The notes under the pieces: model-generated
The model's input: the letters and a program-made list of their open reading frames with translations, nothing else
The model's database searches: none
Told to the model about the DNA's origin: nothing
Program-made: the position numbers and the translations under genes
Assembly: GCA_029856295.1 (NCBI GenBank)
Contig: JAHQWS010000099.1
Span: 1-7,673 of the forward strand
DNA: 7,673 nt
Source of the DNA: Promethearchaeia archaeon
GTDB lineage: Archaea; Asgardarchaeota; Lokiarchaeia; Sigyniarchaeales; SOKP01
Direction: 5' to 3'
Shown: positions 6,123 to 7,673 of the stretch, in pieces
Position numbering within the stretch: the first letter of the stretch is position 1
How the letters are laid out: the number at the start of each line of letters is the position of its first letter

Positions 6123-7052
6123 TTATCGTTTCGGATCTAATCTAAATTTCATCTTATCTTCGCCCAAAACAATTTCTCCATCAAAAACATCAGAAACGCC
6201 TTTTAAATACGTTTTCTCTGCCAGTTTATTTGGCAATGGAGGTACAATATGGACATATACAATTTTTTTTACATTGGCTTCTTTAGCTAATTCAGCAGCT
6301 ACTACTGGTTCCATGTGATATTCTTGGATGTCTGTCAAAATTTTAACTATTCTAGAAAGGTTGCGTGTTTGTGCCCCAGCAATCACAGGTTTCAACATAT
6401 CATAAGAAATAGCCTCACTAAAGAGAATATCTGCATTCTTGCAATGTTTAACGAGATTCTCAGTTTTTATTGTGTCACCGGTTATGGCAACAATGTTTCC
6501 CTTAAATTCTATTCGATACCCAAGAGCGGGTTTTACTGGAGAATGATCTACTTCAAATGCGTAAACTTTTAGATCGTTTCTATCGAAAACTAATTCTCTC
6601 TCATTTGATTTTTGTATTAAAATGGTAGTACTTATAGGTGTGGCCGCTTGAAGAGGAAGAACATCTTCTCCATGATGGGTAAATCTATATTCCTTATCAA
6701 GCTCATAGGCCATAATAAATCCATTCACAACTTTTTCTACCCCCTCAGGGCCATATATTTCCAATGCTTTTTTTCTTCCATTAGCCCAAGAAAGTACATT
6801 GGCCTCCCCCAGATCTCCAATATGATCCGAATGAAAATGAGTGAGAAAAATCGCAGTTAAATGCGCAGCTGGAAGTCTCAGTATTTCAAGATTTCGATAT
6901 GAACCGGGGCCAGTATCAATAAGAATGAATTCTCCGTTTGCTAAGACAGCAATACTAGGTGCAACTCTTAGATTATTGTTGATTGGCCCTCCGCTGCCAA
7001 GTAAAAAGATATGTAGCCGGCCATCCCTTAGTATTTTATCGGAACTCATCAT
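6123..7052 (-). CDS. Metallo-beta-lactamase-fold hydrolase (RNase Z/AtsA-like)
   Basis: Zinc-dependent hydrolase of 309 residues. The fold starts HIFLLGSGGPINNN (14-27), then LIDTGPG with Asp46. The metal-binding motif is T-H72-F-H74-S-D76-H77-IGD; further ligands are His170 (VDHSP), Asp193 (ITGDT) and His268 (YVHIVPP). The ALGYRIEFKG-TGDT stretch and the late YHMEPVVAAELAKEA segment (245-259) match the RNase Z/arylsulfatase AtsA-like branch. It lacks an obvious tRNA-binding exosite arm, so a small-molecule hydrolase is more likely than a tRNA 3' processing enzyme. There is no signal peptide. Frame remains open to a TTG at 7061, but GGTGA (7067-7063) is only one base from that TTG and ten bases from ATG 7052, so I use ATG 7052; ATG 7049 is also possible. 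A role in the redox cluster is not evident. It is divergent from the second iron-sulfur flavoprotein. Confidence 0.85.
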   Translation of the reverse strand: MMSSDKILRDGRLHIFLLGSGGPINNNLRVAPSIAVLANGEFILIDTGPGSYRNLEILRLPAAHLTAIFLTHFHSDHIGDLGEANVLSWANGRKKALEIYGPEGVEKVVNGFIMAYELDKEYRFTHHGEDVLPLQAATPISTTILIQKSNERELVFDRNDLKVYAFEVDHSPVKPALGYRIEFKGNIVAITGDTIKTENLVKHCKNADILFSEAISYDMLKPVIAGAQTRNLSRIVKILTDIQEYHMEPVVAAELAKEANVKKIVYVHIVPPLPNKLAEKTYLKGVSDVFDGEIVLGEDKMKFRLDPKR

Positions 7053-7062
7053 AATTCTCAAT

Positions 7063-7067
7063 TCACC
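7063..7067 (-). promoter_or_regulatory. Shine-Dalgarno GGTGA upstream of the hydrolase gene
   Basis: On the minus strand GGTGA ends ten bases before ATG 7052, but is too close to TTG 7061 to serve it, which favours the ATG. A TATA-like box at 7071-7080 (TAAATATATT on the minus strand) would instead predict a transcript starting near 7050, that is leaderless. The two signals disagree, so at most one is functional. Confidence 0.4.
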
Positions 7068-7157
7068 AACAATATATTTATTCGATTTTAATTATATGAA
7101 TATTATAAATGAAATAAGAGTTTTCTAACTTTCAAACAAGATTGAACAAACATATCA

Positions 7158-7181
7158 TTTCGAAAGTAAGTTTATTTTCGA
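7158..7181. promoter_or_regulatory. Palindrome in the divergent promoter region (candidate operator)
   Basis: A perfect 8-bp palindrome TTTCGAAA (7158-7165) overlaps an imperfect inverted repeat, TCGAAA (7160-7165) with TTTCGA (7176-7181). It lies in the 163-base gap between the divergent hydrolase and iron-sulfur flavoprotein genes, 34 bases before the latter's ATG. A weaker pair TTCAA/TTGAA lies at 7131-7146. No gene is seen in the gap. Confidence 0.3.
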
Positions 7182-7215
7182 TAGATTTAATTCTTAAAAA
7201 AACATAAGAAAAATT

Positions 7216-7673
7216 ATGAGTCTAGATGAAAATCTCCTTTTAGGTATATGCGGAAGTCCAAGAAACCAAGGAACTGAATTTGCAGTTCATTATGCTTTAA
7301 ATTATGCTGCTGAAAAATTCGATTTAAAAACAGACTTTTGGACTGTAAGAGCAAAAGAAATAAAATTCTGTATTAATTGTGATTATTGTATTCGAGAAAA
7401 AAAAGGATGTATACATAAGGATGATTTGCAGGATCTCTACCCTAAAGTAGAAAAGTCAAAATTTCTACTCTTAGGCACCCCAGTTTTTCAAGGTAATTTA
7501 TCAGGACAATTAAAGACTGTCATGGACAGAATGCGAGCGTTAGTAGCAAGGAATCCGAGTGTATTTAAAAACAAAATCGGTATGGTCTTAGCAGTTGGAG
7601 GTGATCGGAGTGGAGGACAGGAAATTGCAATAAGGTCAATATTAGATTTTTATCAACAAAATCATGTTATATC
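7216..7673 (+). CDS. Iron-sulfur flavoprotein, 3'-truncated by window edge
   Basis: N-terminal 152 residues of an archaeal-type iron-sulfur flavoprotein (FMN plus one [4Fe-4S] cluster); the frame is still open at the right edge. MSLDENLLLGICGSPRNQGT gives the first strand and FMN phosphate loop (GSPRNQGT, 13-20). The compact cluster motif is C52-x2-C55-x2-C58-x6-C65, within the C-x2-C-x2-C-x4-7-C pattern defined for the methanogen protein. It is followed by HKDDLQDL, GTPVFQGNLSGQLKTVMDR (87-105), the standard flavin loop and dimer helix, and AVGGDRSGGQE (126-136), a hallmark of this family. Family members run about 180-220 residues, so perhaps 30-70 are missing. The ATG at 7216 has no Shine-Dalgarno; TTTAATTC, about 28 bases upstream, could be the TATA box. 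It is a closer match to the classic family than the gene at 3914. In methanogens it accepts electrons from ferredoxin and has been linked to oxidant defence; the role here is unknown. Confidence 0.9.
   Translation, partial: MSLDENLLLGICGSPRNQGTEFAVHYALNYAAEKFDLKTDFWTVRAKEIKFCINCDYCIREKKGCIHKDDLQDLYPKVEKSKFLLLGTPVFQGNLSGQLKTVMDRMRALVARNPSVFKNKIGMVLAVGGDRSGGQEIAIRSILDFYQQNHVI

Noticed and set aside
6315..7128. Three short forward open frames (6315-6572, 6648-6860, 6841-7128) opposite the hydrolase
   Set aside because: All are antisense to the hydrolase, whose metal-binding residues are all in place; none shows a domain.

Overview
The window reads as AT-rich archaeal DNA. The evidence is a Bat-type (HTH_10) regulator, archaeal TATA-like boxes about 27-31 bases before two start codons, GGTG/GGTGA Shine-Dalgarno cores, use of a TTG start, and a gene set typical of strict anaerobes (glycyl radical enzyme, iron-sulfur flavoproteins, an EFR1-type flavodoxin/ferredoxin fusion, a membrane polyferredoxin). 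An Asgard (Loki-like) or other anaerobic sediment archaeon would fit, but that placement is a guess from gene style and not from a marker gene.

Layout, left to right. (1) 2-2167 (+): a glycyl radical enzyme whose N-terminus lies before the left edge. It is followed after 40 bases by 2208-3020 (+), an EFR1-type flavodoxin fused to a two-cluster ferredoxin; the two look like one transcript. (2) A stem-loop at 3038-3067 lies between this pair and a convergent Bat-type HTH regulator, 3085-3738 (-). (3) The regulator is divergent from an iron-sulfur-flavoprotein-like gene, 3914-4531 (+), which is followed after 60 bases by a small flavodoxin, 4592-5056 (+). (4) A second stem-loop, 5102-5129, separates the flavodoxin from a convergent NapH-type membrane polyferredoxin, 5135-5968 (-). 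(5) Behind that on the minus strand is a metallo-beta-lactamase-fold hydrolase, 6123-7052 (-). (6) Divergent from it, a second iron-sulfur flavoprotein starts at 7216 (+) and runs off the right edge.

Four of the eight genes have flavodoxin or FMN-reductase folds, and two carry paired [4Fe-4S] ferredoxin motifs. The common theme is low-potential electron transfer with flavin and iron-sulfur cofactors beside a radical enzyme. A reasonable but untested reading is that the EFR1 protein supplies electrons for activating the glycyl radical enzyme, while the membrane polyferredoxin and small flavodoxins handle other low-potential electron traffic. No glycyl-radical activating enzyme (radical SAM), microcompartment shell gene, RNA gene, transposon or CRISPR array is visible. 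The genes belong to known families. What is unassigned is the substrate of the glycyl radical enzyme and the partners of the redox proteins.
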